A stretch of DNA of 64,000 nucleotides from assembly GCF_000002875.2 (NCBI RefSeq), contig NC_009393.2, positions 477,001 to 541,000 on the forward strand. The letters are read 5' to 3'. Shown here in pieces: positions 10,809 through 20,813 of this stretch. Under the pieces are notes generated by a model. That model was not told the DNA's origin. It was given only the letters and a program-made list of their open reading frames with translations, and made no database searches. The translations under genes were made by a program, and so were the position numbers. Position 1 is the stretch's first letter, and each line of letters starts with the position of its first letter. The stretch is from Leishmania infantum JPCM5 (taxonomy: Eukaryota > Euglenozoa > Kinetoplastea > Trypanosomatida > Trypanosomatidae).

Positions 10809-11270
10809 AGCCGTAAATGGGGCTTGCGAAAGGCGGAGGGGGAGGGGGTGTTGAGGGCACGGGCAGGGAAACGACGGCGAAGGGGCCGGGACGGACGCTT
10901 GTCAGGGAGGGGTGGGCGAAGAGTGATTCAGGAACAACCACAACCGGCATGAGATAGGGCAAGCATGTACACCAAAGGCAGCACATCATGAGAGAAGGGG
11001 AACGCCCGCTCCCCTTCCTCCTCTTGTTGTGTTGCCGGTCTTCTACACGAGCAGAGGTGGGGCGATTCAACGTGGTGGACGGAGGGAGGGCGCGTTGCGG
11101 TGTGCAGCGTCGGCGGCAAAAGAGCTGAGGACCGGTTGGACACATTTGTGGCCTCTTGCACTCGAGAGAAAGGCAGTTATTATGTTAAACCCGACTCGGC
11201 ACGTACACACGCACGGGCACAGAAGACGCCACAACTGCGCCGCCATGAAAGCTGGCCCCTAGCCGACGCT

Positions 11271-11825
11271 TCAATGAGGTGAGAAGGTGGCATGTGCCGC
11301 TGAAGTTGGTGTGACGTCCAGCATCTTGTCTACAGCGCTAGCGTGGATGCGGAAGGCCGGGGTGATCCATGCGCCGCAGGAGCACTGCGACCCTGCCCAC
11401 GACTGCATCCCGAGCTTCGCACGGCAGCGGGGGTTGCGGCAGTAGATTGTGTCCGGCTGCACCACGGCTCCGCTCGAGTTCGCCTCGCGCATGTCTTCGG
11501 CCACCCACGGCGTCTGGTCAGGGTCCAGGAAGAGGCTGGTGCAGAGTTCCGCGGCAGATAACGGTCCTGATGACACATCGCCGAGTGCGCCGTCGCTCTG
11601 CAGCGGACCGCCACGTCGGAACTTGAAGGTCTTATTCGCCCCCTCCTGCGGGTCGTGCGGGAGCACCTCCGCGGCGTCGAAGAGGCGCACGCGACAGTGC
11701 CGGCACGCGTAGTAGTACGCGCGTACGTCGGAACCTGTCTTGCTCGCGTCTGGCAGCACGTGAACGTCGTCCACATTGCCGGCGGCCGCCAACTCGACCG
11801 CGCGCGCACCACTCTCCGGCTCCAT
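11271..11825 (-). CDS. Yvh1/DUSP12-type zinc-domain protein without the phosphatase domain
   Basis: A 184-residue protein. It matches the C-terminal zinc-binding domain of dual-specificity phosphatase 12/Yvh1: ACRHCRVRLF (CxxC, residues ~40-49), SLFLDPDQTPWV, YCRNPRCRAKLG (C-x4-C), W-x-GSQCSCGAWITPAF (CxC) and a following IHASAVD. The usual N-terminal phosphatase domain with its HCx5R loop is absent; only ~35 residues precede the first CxxC. In yeast the zinc domain alone is known to support Yvh1's role in 60S ribosome maturation (release of Mrt4), so a phosphatase-free ribosome-assembly role is a fair inference. The start is an ATG at 11823-11825, after an in-spacer pyrimidine-rich stretch. 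Confidence 0.75.
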   Translation of the reverse strand: MEPESGARAVELAAAGNVDDVHVLPDASKTGSDVRAYYYACRHCRVRLFDAAEVLPHDPQEGANKTFKFRRGGPLQSDGALGDVSSGPLSAAELCTSLFLDPDQTPWVAEDMREANSSGAVVQPDTIYCRNPRCRAKLGMQSWAGSQCSCGAWITPAFRIHASAVDKMLDVTPTSAAHATFSPH

Positions 11826-12641
11826 CGTGCTCCTGTGTCGCCGATCCGGCTACGCAAGGCGGTTGGGTGGGCGAGGCAAGGAACTACGGGGTGGGGTGGG
11901 TGGGTGGTGGAGGAGGGGGGAAGGTACAACGGGAGGAACGGTGGTGATGCGCCGAACACTCTCGGCGGTCGTGCTGCACCTTCTGTTGAGCTGAGGTGGC
12001 GCCCCTCCTGTAAGGCGGTGATGGAGCTGCTCGTTTCCTGCAAAGGCGTGCACGCGTGTCCGCGGTGAAGTGCACAGGAGCGCACGACACACGTGCCTGC
12101 CATTCATCCGTGCGCAAAGGCGAGAGAGGCGAGACGGGGGAAGGTGTCAGGACGAGTAGAAGAGATGGGGAGCCGTGAGGCGGGTGCACACACGCACACG
12201 CACACGCGCACGCGCACCGATGCCGCCATCCAGTCGAGAGAGGGAGGGAGCGATGTGTGGATGTTGGTGCGCCTATGGAGGTACATGTATTAGGGCTGTG
12301 TGCGGCGCAGCGAGATGGCCCGCCACTGCCGTGGACAGAGATGAAAAAAGGTCCGCGTCACTTCTGCCTGCGTCTGTGAAGGGCGGCCCTGCCGTACGCG
12401 CGCGACAGAATCGGCAGCCATCAAACCACACAGGACAACCTCTAGGCGCGCGCAATGACAGGCGCTGCGTAAAGGGGTGTGTGCGGGGAGGAGGCAGTCC
12501 GTGGGTACTTGGGTACACTCGTGTGCTTCAATCAGACGCCCCTCTTCGTGCGTGCTGCCGGCGTTCCCTGCTGTCTCCTGCGCTGCTCTTGCCTCGCGTC
12601 GGCCTTCCATTGTCTCGCCCCTGCCGTCCTGTCCCGTCGCG
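11826..12641. other. Spacer between bromodomain gene and Yvh1-like gene
   Basis: About 800 bases with no gene I can support. Contains CA/CG-alternating sequence near 12186-12218 and minus-strand pyrimidine tracts near 11890-11940 that suit the trans-splice acceptor of the Yvh1-like gene. Confidence 0.5.
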
Positions 12642-14600
12642 TTACTGGCGCTGCCGCTCCTCCATGGCCTCGAGAAACTGAAGAAATTCCTGCGTGATGT
12701 GCGTCACTTGCGCCACAACTTTGAGCTGCTCGCGCGAGATGCGCAGCGAGCCCTGCGCCGCCCCAGACGCCCCTCGCGCAGCTGCCGCGCTGGCCGGGAC
12801 TGACGAGGGGGTTGCCGTGGTACAGCACAGTGAGGCGAGCTGCGGCCACTGCACGAGAAAACGCACAAAGTACAGATAATGAAGGTCGCCCGCAATAGTG
12901 TCGCCGGCGTCGGCAGGCGCCGGGGCCGTCCGGCCTGCATCGCGACAGCTGTCCAAGGCACGCAGCGCGGCCCACTCCTGGAGCTCGGCAGACTCGGTTT
13001 CGTACAGTAGAAGGTGCGCCGCGGTGCTCTGGTACTTCTCTGCCACCACCGCGAGCACGGAGAGATATAACTGCTCCTCTCGCGCAGAGTAGGCAAACGT
13101 GTCGGCAAAGTCCGTGCCACTGCGCTGCGCTGCGAAGAATTTGACTACGGACTCGCGCAGAAGCTTAAGCACGTGACTCGCGCTACAGGAGGCGTCGATG
13201 TTCACCATCGCCGTCGATGTTGTCGCCGCCTCTGCGCCACCAGCCGCAGCTGAAGAATCGGAAGAGGCTTTGACGTCAGCGGGGGAGACCGCAGGCGGGT
13301 ACAGCTCGTCGCGCAACACGGACACGCCGACTCGTCGCAGAGGCAGTCGTGTGTGGCGCACGTGGTCCATGGTCAGCCTACGCCGCAGCAGCGGCGGGAT
13401 CGTCAAGCTCGGCTGGAGAGGGGTGGGGCAGACCTGCGGCGTTGCCTCTGCTACGACCTGCACCCGAGAGACTGGGACAGGGGCGCGAAGACGGCCGCCA
13501 GAGGCGGCGACACGCTCATCCACGCGCTCGCGTTTGCGTGAACCAGCTGCCGCCGCGCTGCCGCCGATGCCTCCACTGGTTACCGTGACCGTGTCGGCCG
13601 CGGCTGTCGGGCTCGCCTGCCCGGAGCGGTCAGCGTCATCACCGCCCGCAGAACCGCTTGCCGTAGCTAACGGAGCGGAGGTCGATGCGTTGCCTTTACT
13701 CTCGTACACTTCCGCACCCATCGTCGTGCCGCGCAGAAAAGCGGCGTGGCGGAGAACGAAGTCGTCCACGCGGCGGTGCGCAAAAGCCTGAAAGGAGCGC
13801 GCGAGCGTCACCCACGACTCCACCTTCACATTGAAGGTGATGCAGTTGCGCACGAGCAGCTCAATGTCCTCACGGAGCCTCGTTAAGGACGCGGCAACGG
13901 TGTCGCCGTAGACAGTGGCGGAGCCACTTGTGTAGTACCCCTCCTTCGCGCGCTGGCGCATGAGGATGAGGTTCATGGGGCGTGGGCAAATCTTTCGATA
14001 GCTATCGCGCAGGTCCGGGTACGCCTCCGCCACGTCTACGGAGAAGGCGCCGCCGTCTTCGCGTCTATTCAGCGAATCCACCAGCTGCACCATCTCCCGC
14101 GTACTCGGGGGCGCCGCCGCTGCGGTCTTGTGCGCCGCCGACGTGCCAGCGCTTCCCTTCTTTGGCGCGGTACCATCCGCCGACGCGTGCTCTTGCGACG
14201 CGCTCGCCCTCGGCAAACGCAGACGCGACACGCGGCACCCGCCGTTGTGCTCCAAGACAAAGGCATCGATCTGCTCGAGCGCGTAGCGCTCAAACTTCGC
14301 CGCTGTCTCCGCGTACGCGCTCGTGGGGCCGTTATATGCGACGCAGTTCGACGCCATCAGGGCAATGTCGGCCTTGAGCCCTTCCAGACGCAAATCGTAG
14401 CTGTAGGCTCCCTCCAGTGCCTTCTGCGCGGCGGTCGCGAGATCGCAGCGTCGTGGGCAGACCTTCGTGTACGACTCCGCCAAGTACGGGTACGTCTCCA
14501 GGACGTCTACAGCGAAGATGTGGTGGTCCTCGGCCCGGTCGAGCGAGCGAACGAGGGCGGCGACGTCCGCCTCGTTGTACAGCTTCGGCGTCGCCGACAT
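12642..14600 (-). CDS. BDF5: Tandem bromodomain factor (BDF5-like)
   Basis: A 652-residue nuclear chromatin-reader type protein. Bromodomain 1 spans roughly residues 6-115, with the acetyl-lysine Asn in ASNCVAYNGPTSAY. Bromodomain 2 spans roughly 165-290, with the corresponding RNCITFNVKVES. A basic/low-complexity linker (RKRERVDERV) and an all-helical C-terminus follow. Two bromodomains in one protein match trypanosomatid BDF5, an essential transcription-linked factor in Leishmania; that function is from the literature on the family, not from this sequence. The ATG at 14598-14600 (MSATPKLY) was preferred over an in-frame codon 36 bases upstream because bromodomain homology begins right after it. 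Confidence 0.85.
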   Translation of the reverse strand: MSATPKLYNEADVAALVRSLDRAEDHHIFAVDVLETYPYLAESYTKVCPRRCDLATAAQKALEGAYSYDLRLEGLKADIALMASNCVAYNGPTSAYAETAAKFERYALEQIDAFVLEHNGGCRVSRLRLPRASASQEHASADGTAPKKGSAGTSAAHKTAAAAPPSTREMVQLVDSLNRREDGGAFSVDVAEAYPDLRDSYRKICPRPMNLILMRQRAKEGYYTSGSATVYGDTVAASLTRLREDIELLVRNCITFNVKVESWVTLARSFQAFAHRRVDDFVLRHAAFLRGTTMGAEVYESKGNASTSAPLATASGSAGGDDADRSGQASPTAAADTVTVTSGGIGGSAAAAGSRKRERVDERVAASGGRLRAPVPVSRVQVVAEATPQVCPTPLQPSLTIPPLLRRRLTMDHVRHTRLPLRRVGVSVLRDELYPPAVSPADVKASSDSSAAAGGAEAATTSTAMVNIDASCSASHVLKLLRESVVKFFAAQRSGTDFADTFAYSAREEQLYLSVLAVVAEKYQSTAAHLLLYETESAELQEWAALRALDSCRDAGRTAPAPADAGDTIAGDLHYLYFVRFLVQWPQLASLCCTTATPSSVPASAAAARGASGAAQGSLRISREQLKVVAQVTHITQEFLQFLEAMEERQRQ

Positions 14601-16113
14601 GATGCGTGCAGCGGTAGAGCACCAGGAAAGCGGCACAGACCACCACGAGCTCTGGGGATGGGAGGGCGCGGTACTCCGACGGAAACGCTCGCCACGGCAA
14701 CGAGGCGGCGGTGCACCGCCACACGCATGCAGGTCGCGACGACTACACAGACAGACGCGAGGAGGCTCACCTTTGCTTTTGGGAGGAAGAGGAGGGCACA
14801 GAGGGGCGAGTCGTCCGCAAAATGTGTGCGCTTGCAGGCGTAGGGGCTTCGGAAAGGACGGAGAGCGTTGGCGCGTGCTTGGATGGGCGCCTCCGGGTCA
14901 ATCACGCTCAAGCACGTTCACGGCTACTCTTCGGGAGGGCGTGGGGATGCGCGTATGCAGATGTGTTGAGGTGCGTGTCAGTGGATTGGAGGAAAGGGAG
15001 GGAGGCAAGGAAGACACGCGGTTGACCGTGCCATCCGTCACAACAGACGTGAGGGTTGCCATGAGCGTAGAGCGTGAGAGGCGGAGAGCGCGAGAGAAGG
15101 AGCCCCTTTCAGAGGAAAAGAAGGGAGGAGGCAGTCCACTGAGAGCCGAGCTGCCTTCACCGCGTTGGACAGGCAGCCGCGTCAGACACACACGCACACA
15201 CATGCTGACAGATGTAATACTTCCCTGCTGTGAAATAGAAATGCGTGCATGCGCTTGTCTGCCTGTGTGTGCGCCGAAGAAGTTTGGCCCGGCACAGCGT
15301 TTCCGTGTTCGTACACCGACTCACCCATCCACTCCCGCTGGCTTGTATATATGTGCGCTGTGTGTTTCATCTCCGCACCCTCTTGCGCCGCCCCGTCCTT
15401 CGGTTGCCGCCCACTTCTCTTGGATGAAATAAGGTTGTGCATACATCGCGCTTCCGCGCGCGTCGCCCAGTGCCATCCTACTAACCGCAGCGCGCAGTCG
15501 GGCGCTTTTCTGCGGCCGCGGTGATGGTGGTGGTAGTGGGGCGCGTCTGTTGTTGACGGCTGCGGAAGAGCTGCGAAGGAAGAGAAGGGAGGTGATGCCA
15601 CATTTTCAGTGACAGTACACATCGTGGGCGCATGCGCGCATGCGCACTTGCGCGTTCCTTGGGGAGGGAGTGAGGTGGGCGGGCGAGCGTCGAGAGTGAG
15701 CGAAGGATGCGATGCGCAGGAAAGGGGTCTGCGCAAGAGGACGGAAAACAGAGGAAGACACACACACACACACACACACGCACAATCATCATGAGTGCAT
15801 ACGCATCAAAATCAGCGAAGCCGCAAAAGGGCGAAGATGAACCTCCACAAATCCATCACTATTACAGACACATGCGCAACGCACGGAGGAATAAGGACGA
15901 CCCCAGGGCACAACTGCTTCCCCCCCCTCGTCCCCAGAAAGCATCGACGCACGCCAACACTTGCCACGCCGCCATTGTGAGCGGCCCTCATCACAATGGC
16001 GGCGAAGGCGGAGAGCACCACGCGCCCTCGTGTCGCTGCTGAATGGACGCACGATGAAAAAAGGAGAGACGTGTGCGGCGTTTGACTTCGCTCTTGCTCG
16101 GTGCCCCCCCCGA
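14601..16113. other. Long spacer upstream of the bromodomain gene
   Basis: About 1.5 kb without a supported gene. It holds a CA repeat near 15759-15784, AG-rich stretches near 15070-15130 and a short SIDER-like relic at 15983-16070. Confidence 0.5.
15983..16070 (+). repeat. Mini relic of a SIDER-like element
   Basis: About 88 bases starting ggccctcatcacaatgg and ending gtcgctgctgaatggacgcac...gatgaaaaaagg. The same two ends bracket the 215-base degenerate element at 25098-25312, so this copy seems to have lost the middle of the element. Confidence 0.5.
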
Positions 16114-17142
16114 CTAGCGCAACGTCGGTCGCTTGTTCACGAAGGCCCACGTCTGCTCGTACACGGCCATTGCCACCCCCGAAACGGGGCCCGCCTTGAT
16201 GAGCGAGGCGGCCAAACCCCTGTAGAGGAGAGCGGGCTGGCGCAGCACCGAAAGGACAGCGTGTGCCTGTCGTGCCTGCACCAATGTCTTGATGGTGTCC
16301 AGCGGGAATAGGAGCCCCCAGGTAGCCATGGAGGCGACTGCACCGGAGAGGAAGGCGCACATGTTTGTCTTGCGCGAAGGGCGAGTCGTCGTCGTCGTCG
16401 TCTCCGCAGTGGTGCTCGCGGAAGGCGGCTCAAAGACGGGATGCTCGCGCAGGACCGCGTAGAGGCCGAGGTACATGCCGGCAAAGCATACGTCCTTTGC
16501 CACGTTGCACCGAAAGCCACGGTAAAAGCCGAAGATGCCCTCCCGGTCGTAGATGCTTCGCGTGCACGTCCAGGCGTTCCGCGTGCCCATGGCAGTCTGG
16601 CACTGTGTCTGTATCTTGATAACGTGCATGGGGCACCCAATCAGCGTCCCCACGCCACCCGCCACGGCACCGCATACAAAACTGTTACTGCCGATCCCCA
16701 CCAAGCCACAATGCGCGCAGTCTCGCACAGCCTCCCAAGCGCCACCCGCACCACCTCTAGCTGCTCCGTCTGCGCCGTTGCGGCTTGCCGACGCGTCCCT
16801 GGCGAAGGCACGCATCCAGTCCCACAGGGCGAACTGCACGCTGCGCTTGATGCCTTCCATCAGCAGTGGAGGAGCTACCCCGCGGTAAAGGCTGCTTGGG
16901 CCCTCTGCCGTGGCCATCGACCACATCGTGCCAACGGTAGATCGGCACGTGTGAGGCCCGCCGGACTGCATGCGGACCTTCGCGGTGTCAAGCGGGTGAC
17001 CGAGCACTACGGTGGTGGCGCCCTGCGCCGCACCGGGGATGAGGGCTACGAGAGACGTCTTCATGGGATGCAGGAGTGCCCACTCTCCCTCGTCCACCGG
17101 CGGCACGATGGGGGTGGGCCAGGAAGGGCCGGCCACGGCCAT
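16114..17142 (-). CDS. Mitochondrial carrier family protein
   Basis: A 342-residue solute carrier of the inner mitochondrial membrane. Three ~100-residue repeats are visible. The first signature is PLDTAKVRMQ (residues 50-59) and the third is PLDTIKTLVQ. The second reads CPMHVIKIQTQ, in which the usual Asp of PxD/ExxK is His, so one of the three matrix salt-bridge partners is lost. Glycine-rich helix starts (GAAQGATT, GAVAGGVGT, GAVASMAT) and the FYRGF / LYRGL elements sit where expected. Substrate cannot be read from the sequence. ATG at 17140-17142 (MAVAGPSW) is chosen; an upstream in-frame ATG at 17190 would add 16 residues. Confidence 0.88.
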   Translation of the reverse strand: MAVAGPSWPTPIVPPVDEGEWALLHPMKTSLVALIPGAAQGATTVVLGHPLDTAKVRMQSGGPHTCRSTVGTMWSMATAEGPSSLYRGVAPPLLMEGIKRSVQFALWDWMRAFARDASASRNGADGAARGGAGGAWEAVRDCAHCGLVGIGSNSFVCGAVAGGVGTLIGCPMHVIKIQTQCQTAMGTRNAWTCTRSIYDREGIFGFYRGFRCNVAKDVCFAGMYLGLYAVLREHPVFEPPSASTTAETTTTTTRPSRKTNMCAFLSGAVASMATWGLLFPLDTIKTLVQARQAHAVLSVLRQPALLYRGLAASLIKAGPVSGVAMAVYEQTWAFVNKRPTLR

Positions 17143-17483
17143 CTTCGACTTGCCGGCGCCTCTTTCAGCGAGAGAGGGACAGCGATGCACGGAAATACAA
17201 AGTCGATGACAGTTGAGTGGAAGGGGGAGGGCCTGTGCAGCCGCCGGGCGGCAGTGGCGCGTTGGCGAGTTTCCAGAACATCAATGGTAAGTGCCCACGC
17301 GCCACACACAGCGCGGCGCACGGGGATATACGAGCAGGAGAAGGAAGCAGTGAGCGGAGGAAGTGATGCATGGCGCCGTCGACTGTATGCCTGCATACAT
17401 GCGCTACTTGAGAGAAAGGCGCGCGCGCCACTGCCGGATGAGAGGAGGCGGCACGCCAAGTGAAGACGGTGACAAAGTCTTTC

Positions 17484-17967
17484 GTTGTTTGCTCTTTAAC
17501 ATGTGTGTGTGCGCGTGTTTATTTCTCTGCGGCGCAGCACGCGCTGAGCGCCACACCACGCCCCACGACCGACCCTGTCTCAAGCTCTACTCCCCCACCC
17601 CACACAGCCGCCCCCCAATCATGCCGGTCGCCACGCCTGGTGCATCCCCCCTCCCCTCTCCCTCGGGGTGGCACACAGGCTCCTCCCCACACATCAGTGG
17701 GCCGTGTGAGGCATACGCTCGAGTCACCCTGACACGTGTTGCCCATCGTATGGATGGCACAGACGTGTTCACTGTCGTCGGCCGTCCCGACGCACCGCCA
17801 GAGGTGGGTTCTGCATTGGCAGAGGTAGAAGAGGGGGGGGGTATTTGGCCTCCCTAACACAGAGAGTGGGGGGCGGGGAGAGTCGCACAGGGCCCTGAGA
17901 CACCACGCTCTGAGAGGTGTGTGTATGTGTGCCCTCCCGCCACCAGAGGGGGAGACATCATGAGGAG
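17484..17967 (-). mobile_element. SIDER2-like retroposon copy, sense to transcription
   Basis: Inverted near-identical partner of 10325-10808, including the shared flank gttgtttgctctttaacat that other copies lack. Read on the minus strand, its 5' end lies near 17967 and its gagaaataaac tail near 17520. It lies downstream of the stop of the twin zinc-ribbon gene and so is expected within that gene's 3'UTR. Confidence 0.8.
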
Positions 17968-18673
17968 GCCAAAGCAAGGGCAGCAGCACAAAGGCCGCCA
18001 GCCCGCTGCACCCTCACCACGGCACGCACGGACAGAGCGGCACACTAAAGACTCACGGTGGCCGTCTCGACGGATGCGGCTAGCAAGGGAGGGTGGGAGC
18101 CATGAGAGAGCACTGTTGGAGAGAGAGGGTGCGTGCGTGCGGGGGTGCAGCATGGACGACACTCACGAATGTCCTGTTCTCCCCCCTCTCTGTCTGTGTG
18201 CGAGATTGTCAAATCAGGCTACGCCGTTCGCTGGACGCAACCGTGAGGAGGGTGGGAGGTGGTCGCCTGCGCACGCAAGCGCGCGAGCCAGGTGTGCCTG
18301 AAAGGCGTCTGCATGAGAGTTACCCGACACATCTAGACGACGCGTGCACATCTTCGTATGTGCACCGTTGAACATGGCATGGCAGAGAACCATAGAGGGA
18401 GAGGAGGGGGGCACACACACGTACACGTGCCAGAGAGCGATCAACCAGAGGGCGGCGAAAGGTGAAGAGCAGAGCGGGGAGATGTAGGGGGCAGCGAGGG
18501 GCAGTGTGCGCGCGGGACGGGCACGCCACTCGGCCACAGCCTCTCCCCACCCCCACCTCTTTCAGCGTCTCCACAACCGCATGACTATGTACAGGGTTGA
18601 ATTCCACAGTAAGATAACAGAGGCACACAGGCGGACTCCGCTCACGAGGGTGCTGGCAGAGCGGCGCACGCCT

Positions 18674-19777
18674 TCATCGGTTCACGGCGTACGGCTTCAG
18701 AACCCAGTCGCTGTGGCTCTCCATACAGCCAGGGCACGTTATGGGAAGGACTTGGCCGTCCTTGTCGCGATCCATATCCACGAGTTCTCCATTCACGTCC
18801 ATGCGGAGCAGGCGACGACCGCAGCGGCCGCAGTAGTAGGCACGACGCTGCACCGAGGAGACAGCGGAGATGGCCGGGATGCTGCGCTGCTGAGTTGCAA
18901 GGGCGGACACAAAACCTACGCGCTGGGCTGAGCGGCTGCCTGCCACCACCGAAGACGCCGTTTCAACTGCGGCGCCGGACTGTCCAGCCGCGCCTGTTGC
19001 CTCCGCGTCCTTCGCACGCAGCGGCTGCTGACCGGGAAGCGGCACAAGGTAGCGATTGGAGAGCGTTGTCGGCAGGTTCATGTGATTGCCTTCCTCGCTG
19101 AACGGCGTTGACGGCTGCCACGATGTGTGGCTCATCTTGCAACGCGGACACGTCATCGGGAGAACGTTGCCAAACGCGGAGGCCGAGAAGGGTAGCGGAG
19201 CGCCATCCTGATCCATCGCTAGCACGTGGTAACCGCACAGCATGCAACGCCACGAGACGTTCTTGCGCTGACGATAAAACGACGTCACATTGGTCGCTGC
19301 CGCCGCCACTGTCGCGCTGAACGACGCTGCAGAGACATCACTGAGCACCTGCGCACTGGAGCTCGCCCCGCCACCAACGGCGCCGGACAGTTCCGCCGAC
19401 GTGAGCGACCGCATGTGTGGCACACGCTGGTTCTGATTGTGCAGCGCCGACAAGGATGGCAGCGTCCCCAGCTGCCCGGAGGAGGCGAGGAATGATTGAT
19501 TGGCGGTGTTGGCAAGCGGCGACGCCTTCTTGATCGACTTTCGGGTTCCATCGGCGGCTACCGAGGCGAACACGGCCGGCAGTGACGCCTCATGCCCGTA
19601 AAGCTCGGTCACCCAAGAGAGACTCTCCGCGGACCGCTTGCCGCGCAAGACCTCAGGAAGGGGGTGCGTATGTGTCTTCGTGCTGGCCACAGAGATGGTT
19701 GCGGCCGTTGGAAAACTGTTACACAGCACTCCGCTGGCGGTCGTCGGCCTTACCGAGACACTCGTGGCGGTGGTCAT
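18674..19777 (-). CDS. Twin zinc-ribbon hypothetical protein
   Basis: A 367-residue protein not recognised as a named family. It has two copies of the same module: C-x2-C (RCMLCGYHVLAMD, near residue 175) with C-P-x-C (MTCPRCKMSHTSW, near 213), and C-x2-C (YCGRCGRRLLRMD, near 314) with ITCPGCMESHSDW near 345. Each pair is ~35 residues apart, brackets an acidic loop and ends in SHxxW, so the modules clearly arose by internal duplication. The N-terminal ~160 residues are Ser/Ala-rich and probably disordered. The ATG at 19775-19777 follows a short pyrimidine tract and AG. A sense SIDER2-like copy lies in its expected 3'UTR. Confidence 0.7.
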   Translation of the reverse strand: MTTATSVSVRPTTASGVLCNSFPTAATISVASTKTHTHPLPEVLRGKRSAESLSWVTELYGHEASLPAVFASVAADGTRKSIKKASPLANTANQSFLASSGQLGTLPSLSALHNQNQRVPHMRSLTSAELSGAVGGGASSSAQVLSDVSAASFSATVAAAATNVTSFYRQRKNVSWRCMLCGYHVLAMDQDGAPLPFSASAFGNVLPMTCPRCKMSHTSWQPSTPFSEEGNHMNLPTTLSNRYLVPLPGQQPLRAKDAEATGAAGQSGAAVETASSVVAGSRSAQRVGFVSALATQQRSIPAISAVSSVQRRAYYCGRCGRRLLRMDVNGELVDMDRDKDGQVLPITCPGCMESHSDWVLKPYAVNR

Positions 19778-20813
19778 GTCTCTTCAACTTGAAGGAAAGA
19801 CGGATGACCTCTAAAATAATATGCTGCCCGCGTGTGTGCTGCGGGCGCTTGGCGAAGACGTGCAGGCGGGATAGAGGGCAGAGGAAGACTGAGGATGGGC
19901 CACGCGATGCTTTCAAGGCCCCTCCAGGCGTACGCGTCTACGTAGGAGGAGAGGAGAGGGCAGGGGCTGGTCACATTGATAAGTACTTGCACAGCACGCG
20001 TGCGCAGATGTATGCGGGTGTGCCCGATGGGCCATATTGAGGGTGGGGGATGGGCGAGACGTGAACGGCAAACAAAACGCGCACGGCGACCGTGAAGTGG
20101 GTGGGGCGTGAGCGACAACGAAGAGAGAAGGGGTCGAAGCGAAGGCAGTGAAATCCGTGACTCGCCGCGGTGCCGTTACCGAGTGGAAACATCGCCACCA
20201 GCCTCGCAACCATCCCCTCTCTATCCGCTCCATCCTCCATCCTCACCCGCCCTTTGTTCTCTCCGTCACGCCGGGAGGGGGTGGGTGGGTGGGTTTTCCC
20301 CCCTCTTTCCTCCCTTGCTCCGCGAAAGGAGCAGGTCCGTCGCACATGCCGTCAGCGGCGATGTTGGTGCGACGCGTGCACGTGTCGCCCGCCACCACCC
20401 ACCCGCCCTCATCGTAAGAAGTAACGGAAGAAACGACGCGCACGCACTATTTGTACATGTTGCAGCGCAAGGGAGAAACGAGCGCGCGCCGAGGGCGCTC
20501 GCACCTCGGAGACATCGAAGCCGATGCACGCACAGAGACGCACGTGGGCTCATACGCGTGTGCAAACACTCGGTGCACGTGAAGCGAGTAGCAAAGGGGG
20601 TGGGAGGGCGGTGGGGGAACGGCCATCACAAACGGGGAAGCGAATCAGGGGGCTCAGCGGGGTGATGCTCCGACAGGACGGTCCATGGACCGAGCCACTG
20701 GCGTGGCGCACCATACCTCCACCTTGACCGACGCCGCCACCCCCTCCACCCCCCACCAACTGTGGCAGTAGCAGCAGCAGCAGCAGCACGGTATCACGCT
20801 CATATTTTCCAGT
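19778..20813. other. Spacer between kelch and zinc-ribbon genes
   Basis: About 1 kb with no supported gene; several open frames here are compositional. Contains a pyrimidine-rich plus-strand stretch near 20240-20330 and a CAG-type run near 20766-20787. Confidence 0.5.

Noticed and set aside
10300..10810. Small ORFs inside the SIDER2-like copies (recurring 60-130 codons at each copy)
   Set aside because: They recur on both strands only because the element is repeated; the element has no coding capacity.
20108..20665. Plus-strand 185-codon frame between kelch and zinc-ribbon genes
   Set aside because: Low-complexity Arg/Pro/Ser composition, no homologue recognised, and on the wrong strand for the transcription unit.
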